The position numbers were made by a program, and so were the translations under genes. 64,000 nt of DNA, taken from Stichopus chloronotus (lineage: Eukaryota; Echinodermata; Holothuroidea; Aspidochirotida; Stichopodidae). The stretch lies in NCBI GenBank assembly GCA_021234535.1, contig SFZH01000008.1, positions 3,162,001 to 3,226,000 on the forward strand, read 5' to 3'. This document shows, piece by piece, positions 1 through 13,600 of the stretch (the first letter of the stretch is position 1; each line of letters starts with the position of its first letter). The notes beneath the pieces are model-generated. The model was not told the origin of the DNA. It did not search any database and saw only the letters and a list, made by a program, of their open reading frames with translations.

Positions 1-607
1 CGGATCCAAGATCTAAGGATCCTGGATTCGGACCATTGCGTTGGAAGAGTGTAGGAGCCATTTGAATTTGGTGCTGAGCCAAGGGCATTTTGGTCACAAC
101 TCCAAACAGTCATATGCCCACCATCTGGACCCTTTCCCCCTGACTGTCCCCACAGATAAGCTCCACAAATCATCAGGTTCTGCCCAATAGACTGGAGGCT
201 TTACACACACCCCCAGATTGAAAATATATGACTCTTTGTGGCTTTTATCATGACTGACATATATGAGCAATGGGGATACAGTGCCCTGTTCTAGGACACT
301 GATTGCGGGGCTCAATCTCGCACCACTTGGTCACAAAACCCTTCTTTCAATCCGGCCTTTTGGACTGCTAATTCATCATCCTGACCTTGGCCATCCTGAC
401 CTTGGCCCTCATCTATTTGGTTCGGCGGATATACCTAAATTTTGTCATTTACCACCCTCTAACTCCCAAATTTTGGCAGATGGAGGCGATTTTCGACATA
501 GCAAGGAATTTTCCGGTGGGGGCCTTGGAGGTCAAACATGTCATGGGGGGGGGATCAAATGGAAGGCACCTGAAAGTATTGTGTACTGGCATAGCAACCT
601 GACATTT

Positions 608-633
608 TGTGTGTGTGTGTGTGGAGGGGGGGG
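608..633 (+). repeat. Short (TG)n tract followed by poly-G
   Basis: About eight TG units, then GGA and a G run. It is part of a GC-richer block at the left edge of the window (about 1-900). Overlapping short open frames there are low complexity. Confidence 0.7.
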
Positions 634-2372
634 GTGTAGGTTCATCTTGGGGGCGGACATGCACAACAATCGCTGATTTTTAGGGTCCCTCAGTCCCCTT
701 GCCTGCGCCCATGCTCTCAGGTCCCCTTCCCTACGTTGGTTAGGTTAATGTGGCCACTGGGAATTAGTTCCGCGAGGGGTTGATTGGGCCTCGCAAGTGG
801 TTTCCCTTCTCTCCCCGGACTTCCCCAGCATGCCAGGTGATGCTGGCCATCATACAGGTGTGTCACTCTCCGATTGCTGGCCTAAACCTTTCTTTTATTT
901 TTTTTTTTTTGCAAATCCTCCAAAATTTTCTCTGAACATTCAGAAGAATATTCAACCTATGCGTAAGTCGTGGATACTCGCGAATAAATGTAATTGACTA
1001 ATAACATAGGCTATCTGAATGCTTTTCCATGCCCCAACACACATTCGCTATCCCTTATATACAGTGGTGGCGTGGCAACCACCGAGCAACGGGAAGGGCT
1101 TAGCAAGATGGCGACACTGTGGGAATTCTGGCGACACCCCGCTGTGTGTGTTTTGATTGGCTATGAGCCTTCCATTGTTTTTTAGTTCAGTGTCCACCTC
1201 TCAGTCCGGCCGATACGTTTTCAGTTTGACAAGTGTTTTGTCTGAAAATAAAACACACGTTTTCAGTCGGAAAATGAACGAGTGTGAAACGGCATAAAAA
1301 AGTGAGTGTTAAACATAACCAAGAGGGAAACTGTTACCAGTTCCTAAATTGTGGGCCTAAGTATACTTTTGTGCAACAGAAGAAAAAAAATCTCTTAATA
1401 TAATTGTCAATAGCATTTCTATAAAACACAACCCCTTCAAACTCAACCACTTTGCTATACTAAGTTGCAGTTTTCAGGAAAACTCAGCAATTGATAGGTG
1501 TCATCTATAAATTCTTGAATCAAATCGTAATAAGACAACTCACTTCAGTGAGAACATTTCTGTAGTTAACATTACGTAATTTTCTAGGCCCCATGTGACT
1601 TCATTTGTAATCATTGTAAAGGTTGTATTTTGCTTCACTGAGTTCAATATTCCGATTGTTTAAAAAAGTAATTTGTACTGATTAATCGCTAAGTTTGCTC
1701 TAGTAATAAGACAACGTTTACTGAAAATTTAACCAAAAAAATACAAAAGTTGCTGTATGCAGATTCCTGCACATTCAACTTGTGTTCATCGCGCTGACTC
1801 ATAATCGACCTCTCAATATATTTCACTTCATCCACCAAATGGTTTACCGTTTCTACGTCTATGGTATTGCGCTTTATATTTATTTGAAGTAGTGTTCTTT
1901 AGTATCCTAGTTCTTGAGATAAAAAAGAAGGATTACGATCTGAACTGTCTCTACACCCCCCCCCCCCCAAAAAAATGGGAAACAAAATCACCAATTTTGC
2001 TTTGAATTATTGTTGAATATACTATCAATTAAAGGAGATAAAAGTTCGTTGTCCTCTGTCAATTAGAGGATTTAAGAAGTATATTAATAACGCCTTGACA
2101 AAGTAATGTATTTCGTGTGCCCTATTGACAGTTAATATGTCAATGCTAAAATCTTCTGCAAGGAAAACTTATTTTCTTATTGCCTTAGTTTCAGTTTTAA
2201 TTCTTTCAAAGCAATTACTGAACTGGTCTGTAAAATTACTTACTCGTCCACCGTTCGCGTTGTCTGTAGGCTACCCCAACTAAACCATCTCCTTTGTTAT
2301 GTTTATTTTACATAAGAGATTGTCACAATTAGTTTTCAAGGGTCTTACAGTTTTTATTCAACCTTGTTTCAA

Positions 2373-2639
2373 TCATGAGGACAAGAAGGTAAAGTGATAG
2401 TAGTAGATGGGAAGCGTAAATTTAATAAACAAATCATACTTTTCATGGGACTTCTTATACTTAGTGGACCCAAGAGATGTTACTAGAACACGGTACAGTA
2501 CAAAAGCTGCTCTCAGTGTAACTAAGATATTGAACAAAAGCATCACTAATGTTGCCAGATATATCATCCATGTCTGTTCACGTATGATACGTATATGATG
2601 TTGTGTATAAGAGTGTTTTGTTTGTGCCTGAGTGGCCAT
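2373..2639 (-). CDS. Possible small single-pass membrane protein (88 aa), unrecognised
   Basis: An ATG in a favourable context (A at -3, G at +4) opens an 88-codon frame. It has a hydrophilic, basic N-terminus, then a strong hydrophobic segment (about residues 25-54, including WMIYLATLVMLLFNILVTL). A basic stretch, KYKKSHEKYD, follows. The composition fits a small membrane protein, but the last ~15 residues look like AT-rich non-coding sequence. A splice-donor-like GTATGA occurs near codon 67, so it could also be a first exon. I do not recognise the family. It may simply be chance; RNA evidence would decide. Confidence 0.25.
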   Translation of the reverse strand: MATQAQTKHSYTQHHIRIIREQTWMIYLATLVMLLFNILVTLRAAFVLYRVLVTSLGSTKYKKSHEKYDLFIKFTLPIYYYHFTFLSS

Positions 2640-4605
2640 ACTCTTTAGGTTGTAATTGATAATTTACCAGTGTTGATATGTTACCATTGTTATGTTAATT
2701 TACCAGTGCCCAGAACGCTGCTCAAGTATTTACAATGTTGATTAGTTTCACTGTTGGAATCTGGCACTTGCGGGAGCGAGCTAAAAGAACTTGCCGAAGG
2801 TGTAGCTCGCTCTCTCCTCTACATGATGCCGTGCTGCAAAGATCTCACCCAGGACGTTCCGTTTCATCTCACCGGACAGAACTGTCTCTGTAATATGACG
2901 TTAATGGAATACTGAACTCATCTCTAGCAATTTCTCGACTGTCTCCTTCTGTTTCCATTCTTCGTTTCTACGGACAATTCAAACTTCATCTATCTGGCTG
3001 AAAACTCCACACTCTTCTACTCCCATGGACTATTGCCCCAACTGTCACACCTGGCTAGTTTTTACATCTCGCCCACCAACTGTCGGTAATCATTCCTACA
3101 CACTCACAGGTAAGTCCAGCGGAACCAGTCCCATCAACAGAGGTACTCCCGCACCCTATCATTAAGCCTATTTTCATTTCTGTAAGTACCGGAATATTGT
3201 TCACTGTAAAACGTTTTGCAGAAATTAAGTTTGACAAGAGATACATTATATTAATTTGAAATTCGAACACTCATTTTTTCCTACATTCTTTTCCTCTTTC
3301 GTTTCTCGTTTTGGTCTGTTCTGCCATAAATCCATAGCTTCCCGTAAAACTTTATTCTGAGTCAAATTCTTTTATCTGAGCTTCGTAACAATGATAGCAA
3401 ACGCAAATACGTCACTGAACAATTCAGTTGTAGAACACATATGTATGGTGTCATGGAAAGTACAGAAATGACAAAAAATGAAAAAAAGTTTCCAATTGAA
3501 GCAAAGTAATTTAATGATTACAATTAGAGAGACGTTACGTCGCTCTTTGCATACATTTTTAACTACAAGATAGATATTTGCAATAACAACAAATACGAAA
3601 GCGATGTTTCTTTTAGTTATTTAAATTTGACATTTTTAAGAGTGAAACGCAATGTAAATTATATGGCAATCAGAAAATAAAACATTTCTCAGACGAAATA
3701 TCAAGGTACGATAGTCATTTTAGAGGGAAATAAAGCGTTTGAGATGCACTGAAATGGCACAACGAAAAGCGTCAATTATTGTTAAACCGTTTAGTCTCAA
3801 AAATAAACATTTATACGGAAGCTTCATCTCCTTACAATATTATGCACAAGGTGAGTTAAGGAAGATGCATCCTTTAAATTTTAAAAAGGTCGGGTGAACA
3901 AATTACTTTTGAGCAATAAATGATTGAATCTTTAGTTGAATTATCTGAAAAGGTTACCGTCCTTCGTTATTGTGAGTATATCATTCAGTGTCCATAAATA
4001 TTGGTATGATCTTTTCTGTAAAACGAACGCCTTGTTTCTTTTCAAGAAATCGAATAATCTCCATCTAGTTGCCGACTTTAGTCCCCAAATCCCACTAACA
4101 GGACGCTTTATTCTATATCGTATAATCTAACCACCATTGCCTTTGTCATTTCTTTACAGGTGGTAAGAAAATTGATTATCGATTGCAAGTTTATAGTATC
4201 AGATCGATTGTGAATTCAACGTATACGATTTCCAGATATGCATTTGGTGTTGCGTTGAAAATATATCACAATACTGAAAGCTGACATCTGACATGTAATG
4301 ATTGATGTGACTAAAATGTCGCAAAATGAGGTATTATCATTCTTCAATGAAGAAAGACAAATCAATTGAAGAAAGACAAATCTTCATCAAGAATCAAAAC
4401 ATCTCTCATCTCATCTTTTTGATAAAACACTAAATTCACCGGCAAAGATCTTAACAGAGATAAAGATTTAAACATTATACAGGTACCAAGAGTAAACTAT
4501 ATAAATCAATGATTGCGATCTGCTATATTATATGAGTAATATCTATGTACTTCAATCTTGCCCCAACCTATTTCTGTCTCAACGTTGACATTTCCATATT
4601 TCTAA

Positions 4606-4611
4606 TTTATT
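4606..4611 (-). promoter_or_regulatory. Poly(A) signal of gene A
   Basis: AATAAA on the minus strand lies about 20 nt past the TAG stop of gene A (stop at 4633-4635). If it is used, the 3' UTR is very short. Gene B has the variant AATATA at the equivalent place (26081-26086), within a matching stretch CCAGAATAAA versus CCAGAATATA. This supports common descent of the gene ends. Cleavage-site use is inferred. Confidence 0.55.
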
Positions 4612-4632
4612 CTGGTCTGACATTCTGTATAG

Positions 4633-7600
4633 CTATTCAAACGAAAATTCTAAACCTGAGCCTGTCATTCTTTTCTCATAAAGTGTATCGATTCTTTCAT
4701 TCTGAGCAACAGTGAACCAGTTCTTCCAAACGCCAACTTCACCTAAAAGAAAATATAAAATAAAAAGTTATAAATTATAAGACAATATGAACGAATTCCA
4801 TGTGGAACCAATCTTGCGAAAATTGGTCGGATTATCATTTTGCTTTGCATTATCATTTCTCATCATATATAATGGCCTTATTAACGCATTTTCACTTTGA
4901 ATGTCATGCTGGTTTGCTGCTTTTTACATATTGGGATGTTGGACATCAGCATCGAAACATTTGGAAATGTAAGTACTTGAATGTAATAAAGTGAAAAACA
5001 AATGTCTGTCTACTTTTAAAGTGAAGATGTTTAGATGGACACATAACGGTTTGAAGTAATGGTTGAAGCAGCCAAGGTCACACAGTAACCTGCCTTTTGT
5101 ATATTTGGACTATTGTAAGGACTATAAGGACTATGCGGTATTAGAAAATAAACACGATATAGTATTTGATGTCTGCCATAGTTGAAATAAAGGAGTTGGA
5201 GGTTGTCTGTGCTGCCATAGCCTTGTCAGTCCTCACGAAATAATTATTCCCCCCTTTGCCGTTCATTCTGCCCTTTGCCGTTCAGTGCCACGTTATATAA
5301 TATAACAGTTGTGGGTCAAAACATGAAATAGAATATTCATTTGGCTATTTCAGGACATTTTCGGAAACTCCTCATCTGGTCAAAATATCACACTTCTGTC
5401 TTTTCAGCTCACTTGTGTGCGAAACCTTGCTCAAAACGTGACTAAGTGTATTCATTTGTAACAATTACGCAGTCGTTTCAAGCTTTGTGCCGCCTTGTTG
5501 AAAGTGTTGGCAGCAACACACCTGGGATCAAAGTATTGTTCTAAGAGAGTGCGCTATGTTGATTTGTGAGTGATACTGAACTGGAACCGTCCAATAAAGG
5601 AAAAAAAATATCCCTCAGCCAACTACAAAGCTTATCCTCACTCGATTTGGTGTGATTTAAAGTATTGGCATATCTTAAATTTACTATCTTGTATTCATCT
5701 GATAGCACCTCCCCTGGGAAAACACAGGTCGAAACCAAAATTAAGAATGACATCCTGGGAACTTAATGGGATTTATTTCAATGGAACAGAGATTATCCAT
5801 CTATCCAGTCTAACGCCGACGCCAAATAAACTTGCTGTCCAATACCCTTCAATCACGAATATACCATGGTCACTTACTGCGTATATTAATGTTGTCAAGA
5901 AAAATGGGGGCAGGCAAAAGCGTCTGCTTTAACTGGTCATGGAGCTACTATGAAGAGTAAAAGCAGAGTTTTCGACCTCCATGTTACGTTGAATCACATT
6001 CTCATGTTCCCCTTCATAGATCTATTAAGTACTTAATCTCTTTAATCTTTGTCCAATTGTTCCACATATTCCCTTTGAACTTCCTTCATATCCGTGTTCT
6101 GACAAATTGGAGCCCGAAACTTAGATTGTAGGAAAAGAACGACTGTAATCATAGTTTACACATGCAAAAATGTAAATGCGTGTCTCAAAAAACAACGCAC
6201 AGTTCCTTGGTTAACAATAATGACAGTGCTACCACAAACAGAAATATTTTAAGGCTATGAAAACTGAGAAATTTTCCCTCAGTAAATTTCCCACCTCTCC
6301 GGATCCTTCCTAACAACAAAACGTAGCTTATCGTAAAGGTAGCTCCTTACTTTGTGCTATTAAATTGGTGGCCTGATAAATCAATCAACCCATAGATACG
6401 TCTCACAAGGAGAGGCCTAAAGAGATGAGTCATCATCCTCACTTTCACCTAAAAAGGATTTTTGCCCTTCTAAGACGCCCAAACATGATGCAAGTTGACT
6501 TGTTTTTGACACCTGCACCCATGAACCTAAAATAAAGTAAAAGTAAATAAAGACTGTAAAAGGGCAAAGTGCCTAAAGCTCCCTCACACGCTGCAGTTTT
6601 TTTCCCCACGATAGGATACGATGCGATATATCTATGAAAGTCTTCAAGTCTACGCACGTTATTGTATCGCAGACCAGTTTCCCTCACACTCTTCACTCCC
6701 ACTCGTATACAATGGTTTTACTACTAGGACAGCATTAACTGCATCTGGGGTTATAACCAAAACTGCGCAATGAACGACTAGACTGTTAAAATGCCGTTCT
6801 CTTCAGGCGCGATACCACAAATACTTCCACTAAGCAGTTGGTCTGTAACAACGCTCGACTTCCACAATACGCCGGTATTGTTTAGAAAACACGATCCGAA
6901 AATGTTCAAAAATCTACCCTAAAATACGATAACACGCGTTTGCTGGAAATCATGTAGTATCGTACCGTGCAATCCCCCACACACTGCAATTCTCTCCCAT
7001 TTTTGGGCCATATGTAGCAGGTCTTTCGATATCACAGAAAAATTGCAGCATGTGAGGCGGGCTTAAGCGGAGCGCCACCATCATCAAAGGAAATTTTTGC
7101 CTTTTCGAACCATTCAGATGGCCAGAACGACACTTCCCCCGGACGCACCAGGATGCATGTACCCAGCCTTCAAATAGGGATCTCATGCTTCAAATTTGTC
7201 GTAAATAAGATAAAAATCAATGTATGAAAAATGGTAATGTATATCGCAAGGATTGAGGTAATACAAGAATGATAATGGATTACGCCTCCTGTTACAACCA
7301 AGATAAGAGTTGAAACAGTTGGCAAATAATAGGGACGGGGATGAACATACCTTTAGAACCCCAATTTTGTACTCTGTTACCGACTGATAATGATCCATTC
7401 TAAGCTTGAAAATACAAATGAACATTATCTAACGCAATGAAGCGACAGAGACTTAATTGGAAATCGTTAAGGGGAAATTCCAGGGTATATATATATAATA
7501 TGAGCCTGTTGTACGTTGTAACATTGAGTCTACGTACTTTTAAATAATAATTTAATAGAATATTGGTTAGTACTGGCAACACCCTTAGTTGGAATTCATT

Positions 7601-10600
7601 GACAACCAATACGTTATGGGGATTTTTTTTTTATTCAGCGTCAGGGTTTGAAAAATCGGGAACGTTGCTTCCAGAATCTATGACATAATTAACATCCAAT
7701 GTTTTGATCAAATAGTTGTTTGGTGTGGTCTATTGCCAATGCGACATGCGTGAAATAAATATGGGGGCCGTTTCTGCTGAGGATTCCATCCCCTGGTCAC
7801 AAACTAGTATACTGCGTGTGAGCGACAGGTGCATGTAAGGCCTTGTTCCAATAGAATAATTAATCTGTTTCGTCTTAGTTGTCAATGTCATACAATATAC
7901 AATATCATATCATACGCACTCCTACATTATTAACATCATCCCCCAAATCACCATTCGCCCCCTTCCGCTAGCTACGCCACCCAACGCAAAGAAAAACAGT
8001 CTACATCTTTGTCTGTGAATAACTGACGTCTAAACGTATCATTTTTTTTTGTAAATAAAACCAACGCATAAGGAAATTTCTTAGGCGTTGACTTTACTTT
8101 TAGCTTTTACATTACCAATGTCCACATGTGGGAAGAGGAATCCTAAGCTAAGGACACAGATAGTGTGGACTTTTACATCAGATGATTGACCACCTGACCA
8201 AATACTTGATAGCTACTGAACAATCAGTCATTAGAAACAGTGCAATAAAAAGTGATTTTTTTCAAATTGCCGGTTTTTTTTATAGAAGAAAGAAAAAAAA
8301 ACAAGAAAAAAAGGGATACTCTTCGGATTGCCTATTTTTAAATTACTGGGGAATTTATCTGCATAAAATCATGTTGTCCCAGAGATGATCTATGGAAATG
8401 CATGATAGAGACCTCCGACCCACAGTCTATAGTTGGGAAAGTCGACTCAAAAGTAATGAATGATTGAGCACAATCTTGTAGAGAAAGTAACTTTATGCTT
8501 TAAAACTGTTTTCTCATGAATGGTGTAAGAAGAATTACACTTATTTAAATTAGATATGAAATAAACATACCATATAGAATTTACTATTGAAAGGTGTTAT
8601 GTACCGTCTAGAGTACGAGGTATTTTTGAATTTTTGAGAAAGGAAATAGGAATCGAAATCTACAATTCGTTGAATCTTGATGATGGTGTTATTGTTCCCC
8701 CCCCCCCCCCGAGAAAGTGTTCTGTATGACAAAAGCTAGAATACAAAACTTTATATGCTCTCAGGAATGTAACTCCAGTTTACTTCATTATATAAATTTG
8801 TCGTGGGAAAACATTCAGATGATGATTCTCGGTATTGTTGTGATAGATTTGATATGTTGATGAGTGTCCCATTGTTTTGAACTGTATGTCATTGAATGAT
8901 TCACCTGGTAGTGATGGTCTATCAGTTAACCTAGAATACGCACTTTTGGTATTTAATTGCACATCTGGTTGCAGACGCCTCAAGTGATCCTTCTGGTAGC
9001 TTAGACCTCTCTCCTGAGCGACTACAGGTATTATTATAACACTTACCCAAAAGTCGGAGATTTTGAATTCGTCCAGAATGATCCTTACATTTACGGTGCT
9101 TAAACACTGTATCTTTCACTACGATAGTTGTAGTGCTGGTCTAAAACGTACATGGCTTAACAGAAGTAGTGACAAGATTTGGGGTATCTTGGGGATTTTG
9201 GAAACTTGGCCCGGAGAAGTAAAGTTATCTCTCTTTTGAGGGAGAGAAATATATAATTTTAAGACAATCTGCTTTTCTTTCCAGACGAAGGTTTGTAGTT
9301 TGGTTTTAAGGTGTTGAGAAGTTTATCAGGTTATTCTAAATCCTTATCGTTTAAAATTTATTGTTTCTTTTCAAATTTAAATTTCTGTAGAAGTGAAAAA
9401 AGTGTTTCGAGAAAATTTTTATTTAATAAAAGAAATGTTATATTTCATAAGAGGAATGCGGCGGTTTGTGATACGTTGTCTCTGACTGATAATTACGGCT
9501 TTTTCTGTAGTGTATGTTGTCACTGTGCCCAATGGTAAATTTACTTGTTTCCGATGTATTACTTTTCTTCCGTGTATGTATCCATCCATTGTAAAAATTC
9601 TTGGCAGACGATTTGTAAAATGATCCAGATGGAACAAAAGGACAAAAGAAAAAGAAAGAAACCTGTAAAGGAGACGTTACAAATTTGTTTAGCAACAATT
9701 TAGTAACACTCACCTTTCCTCATGAATGTGATATGTTTTTCGTTTTCTCTCCTTACAATATCATACACTGAATCTGGGTTTACGTTTGGTGTTTTCTTCA
9801 TGTTTTCGAATGCAGAGTTGTTGCAGATCCCACTTACTTCATCTTCAGTCAATGATTTATTCAAGAATTCAGCTACTTGAGATACGACTGTTTTTAAGTC
9901 CTGACAATTATAAAAATGGAACGCATGTTAACTCCAAATGCAAAGTGTTGATGTAACAAATATTCGTGATTCTTGTCAGTGCTGTATACCGTGATATCAG
10001 CAAAGTTACTTGATTAGTTACAATTAAAGTTGTTGACAACTGCCATGGTGTGGGCGTATGGACACGGTTCCTTGTATAGGAAGCACTGAAGAAACTGTAC
10101 GTTATAACGGTAGGTTATATATGACAAAAGCGTCGGTGTTCTTGCAACCCGGCAGGTGTTACCTTTTTCATATCTTCATACTTAACGAAGAGCACAGTTG
10201 GTTCATCTCGTTTCTGCCACCATTCAAGATTGTGTTGGAACCAGTCCCCGAACGCAACTAAAGGAAAAATAAGTCTAATATTCATCGTAAAAGAATTCTC
10301 TAGATTTATAGAACAAAAAGAATTACAGAAAGCCAAAGAAAACGGAAAAGGTGCTGTCAATTTGTTATAATTTTTTAATTTTATAATTTTTCTTGTCTTT
10401 GTATTTCTCTATATTTTTTGTCAGGTAATTCTACAGTCTGAGGCATTTTGTTTTAGTGTAGTAGTGTTTTAACATATCCGCTTGGATTTCTTTATCAAAA
10501 TATCTTGCGAAGAACTTAGTTATGAGGATAACATATTTCGTGTCATTGTAGTGATTCAAATTTTATTTAAATGGAAGTTTTCTTTCCTGACAATTTAGAA

Positions 10601-13600
10601 ACTCACTTAGGCCTTCACAAAATTGGTCAACTATATCATCCCAACTGTAGGTTGGTGCAATTGCAATCATACGATAAAAATGGTAGTGAGACACTACAGC
10701 ATCTTTGGGATTCCTGGCAACGTAGATAACTTTTGGTCTCTTCTTCAAAATGTCTCGAGGCAAGAATCGCATCAACAGATGAGATTTTAAGAGCCGTGGT
10801 GGAGGGACGTCATGAGCCAATTTGTAGCATCCAGCACTGTTTTCATTCTACGTAAGGTTACAATGAGATGAAGCAAAACTTTAATGCATAAACACCTGCA
10901 AATAGGATAATTTACATGATTGTGTGTTGCAGGTGTAGTCAAATATAAATGTATGGCAGTATGATTTTGTTATTTTGTAACATACATAATGGTATAAAGG
11001 CAAGATTGTAAACACAACACCATTTAAATCAAAGTTTAGTTTACAAGAAGGATTGAATATTCGCTGCATCCAAGTGCCGTATATTACAGTCTAATAGCCG
11101 TACATTAAAATCTAATAGCATGTGACGCCACAGTGACGAAGTGAAGCAGTCTCTCTAAGAGCAAACTACTGAATTTAAGACTTGTACACTGCCATTCGAT
11201 CAATATCAGCTTAGCCTACACTCAGAGAATTATTTACCTAAATTATGTAAAATAAGAACTCCATAAATTTTATGTAAAATTAATGTATTTGTAAAATTAA
11301 TGTAAGTATTTGTAAATTTTACATAATTTTGGTAAATTTTACTACATTTTAGTAAAATTGTTATATCACAATGTAAGACTTACATTAACTGTGTGTAAAA
11401 TTTTACCAAAAAGTTATGGAGTTCTTATTTTACTTTACGTTTTTGTGAGTGTAGCCTAGGGATGTATATCGGTTGCATTGTACTTAGGGAGGTTTGTATG
11501 TTTGTACTTGTCTGTTGTTATGCGACGTCAATGCAAGGGGGTGTATTACATGTTTCAACCTTAGAAACTGTTGTTGACTAGAGTAATTCACATGTAACCT
11601 TGAACTTCAGTGTTTACTTTCTGTATTGACATTTTTGTATTTTCGGTTTTGTAAATAAATTCATTCGGATTGTGTTGGGTTTTTTTTTTTTTTCATTTTA
11701 ACCACAAGAGAACAATTTGCCTTGACCTGTGTAAGTTTGCCTTTATCAAGGCAAACAGGGAATCAGACTAATATTCACAACCTGCAGATAATATATTCAG
11801 CCACATTTATGAAATGAGGTCTGAGTTAACCGTTATTCAGGCAGACATCTTCGATAATTATAGGATAGGATAGGTAATTCTAAAATATTTATTCAGCCAA
11901 TTATAAATACATAAAAATACAATGAGAAATTGAGTGATTAAAGGAGCATTAAAACAGATAGAAAACGTTAAATGACAAAGAGACCCTCTTAAACAAACGG
12001 ATTCAAAACTAAATCTAATAGATTTATTGTTAAATCTTTCATGGTATGAAATTAGTGACTAGTCTATTATATTCAAAATAAATTGAAGAACGGAATTGGC
12101 ATTTTAAATCGGTCAAACATTTATACTTTATTTATACTTTTAAGTATAAACGATTTACACTACATATTTGTTAGACTTAGACTGTCAGTCTGCTTGGATT
12201 TACATAATAGGGTAACGTTTTGATTCAGACCAAAAAAAAAAATAGCGTGAAAGAATTCCGTGAAGACAAATTAGGACACGACATTGCATTATTGTTTTGT
12301 ACTGCGTATTATCTTAAACAAGTAAATGGGATGAATGAAAAATCAAAATGAATATTTCACAGTTTTTCACTGTTTAAATCTTGTACATAGAAAGGTCATT
12401 TTAATTATATTTTGTATCAAATATATGAATTTAAATTGACCTTTGTGAAAGGTACACCACTTTGTGAAAGATGAGCTGTTAATCACAATTTAGACGTATG
12501 CTGTCTTGTATCAATTACTAGAAGTTCCCAAGATACCGGCTTACTGACACTGCTGAGGGATGTTGCCAAAGTTTTTGCTACTCCTGTCAATAAGTTCGGA
12601 TATGCCATACGAAAGGGATGAAATAAAATCCAAGGTCTGTTTGCGAGCTGGTGAATAGTGAACATCAAGTACATTATGCACTTTGACAATATTATCAATG
12701 GCCAAAGTTGTTGCTGATGAATTCTTTTCTTTTCAGGCTTGTAAAGAAATGGAACCCATGTCTACTATGCTTACTATGACTAAACTGATTTTGGTTAAAG
12801 ACAGTTACAGATGTATTGAACATATATTTCGACAAGGCTTGGACATGTTACATGTCTCACTCTCAACCCTAACGGCAATTGAATCTGGAAGTCTTGCTGG
12901 GTGCGGACCCTAATTTGCCATATGCCTTTGAAAATTTGATGAAAAATTTCGGAACTAAGCCTCGCCTATACAAGGTTCAACAAAGAAGAAGAATTATACA
13001 TGCATGTCCAAATCATCAACATCGATGTAAGATCACTTTATGGCTCTTTTGAGATGACGCAGTCAAGGGTTTTCTTGTTGAATTTTTCCAGCGTATAGGA
13101 CCTAGGCCTATCATCAGTAGACCTAAATACATTATTTGAGCTTTGGATTTTTCTGTCCTTAAGAATATTAAATTGGCGGTTGTGTGGAAACGCTTTAAAA
13201 TGGCGATGGATGGCAGTGCAGTAATTGCTTTTGGACTTCTCCGTAGGATCGACAAAGAAGGAAAGCTATTTCCGGTGGGCTATCAAACTGTCAAAGTTGT
13301 TCCAAAAATGTTGAATAAGCTTTACAACACAATTATAGAACGAGACACAATTATAAAACGCGAAACAATTCTGAAATTTAGAGAGGTAAGATTAAGGCAG
13401 AAGAATTAACACTGGCATTATCACCGTGTTGTTGTTATGTAGATTTACGTACATTACATTTGACTTTTCAACAGGATTAGGCCCTTTATCTATAGGTAAT
13501 TACGTCAGGTCTACGAACTTCAAATCGAACGATATTATCATAGAACTAGTATTACTAGTAAAAGTATTAGACATTGTTTTGTGAAAGATATAGCAGACTG

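Larger units (their letters stand above)
1..4605. other. Spacer downstream of gene A
   Basis: Apart from the TG tract at 608 and the candidate small ORF at 2373-2639, no gene is seen. Bases 1-1330 are GC-richer. They include ATTGG (CCAAT-box-like, near 1155) and CTCAGTCCGGCCG near 1199, which could be an old promoter or a repeat. Poly-C/poly-A runs lie at about 1957-1974. Confidence 0.5.

Noticed and set aside
263..676. 137-codon plus-strand frame at the left edge
   Set aside because: It runs through TG and G tracts; low complexity and no domain.
5570..5932. 120-codon plus-strand frame in gene A intron 6
   Set aside because: No domain, and composition matches the surrounding AT-rich intron.
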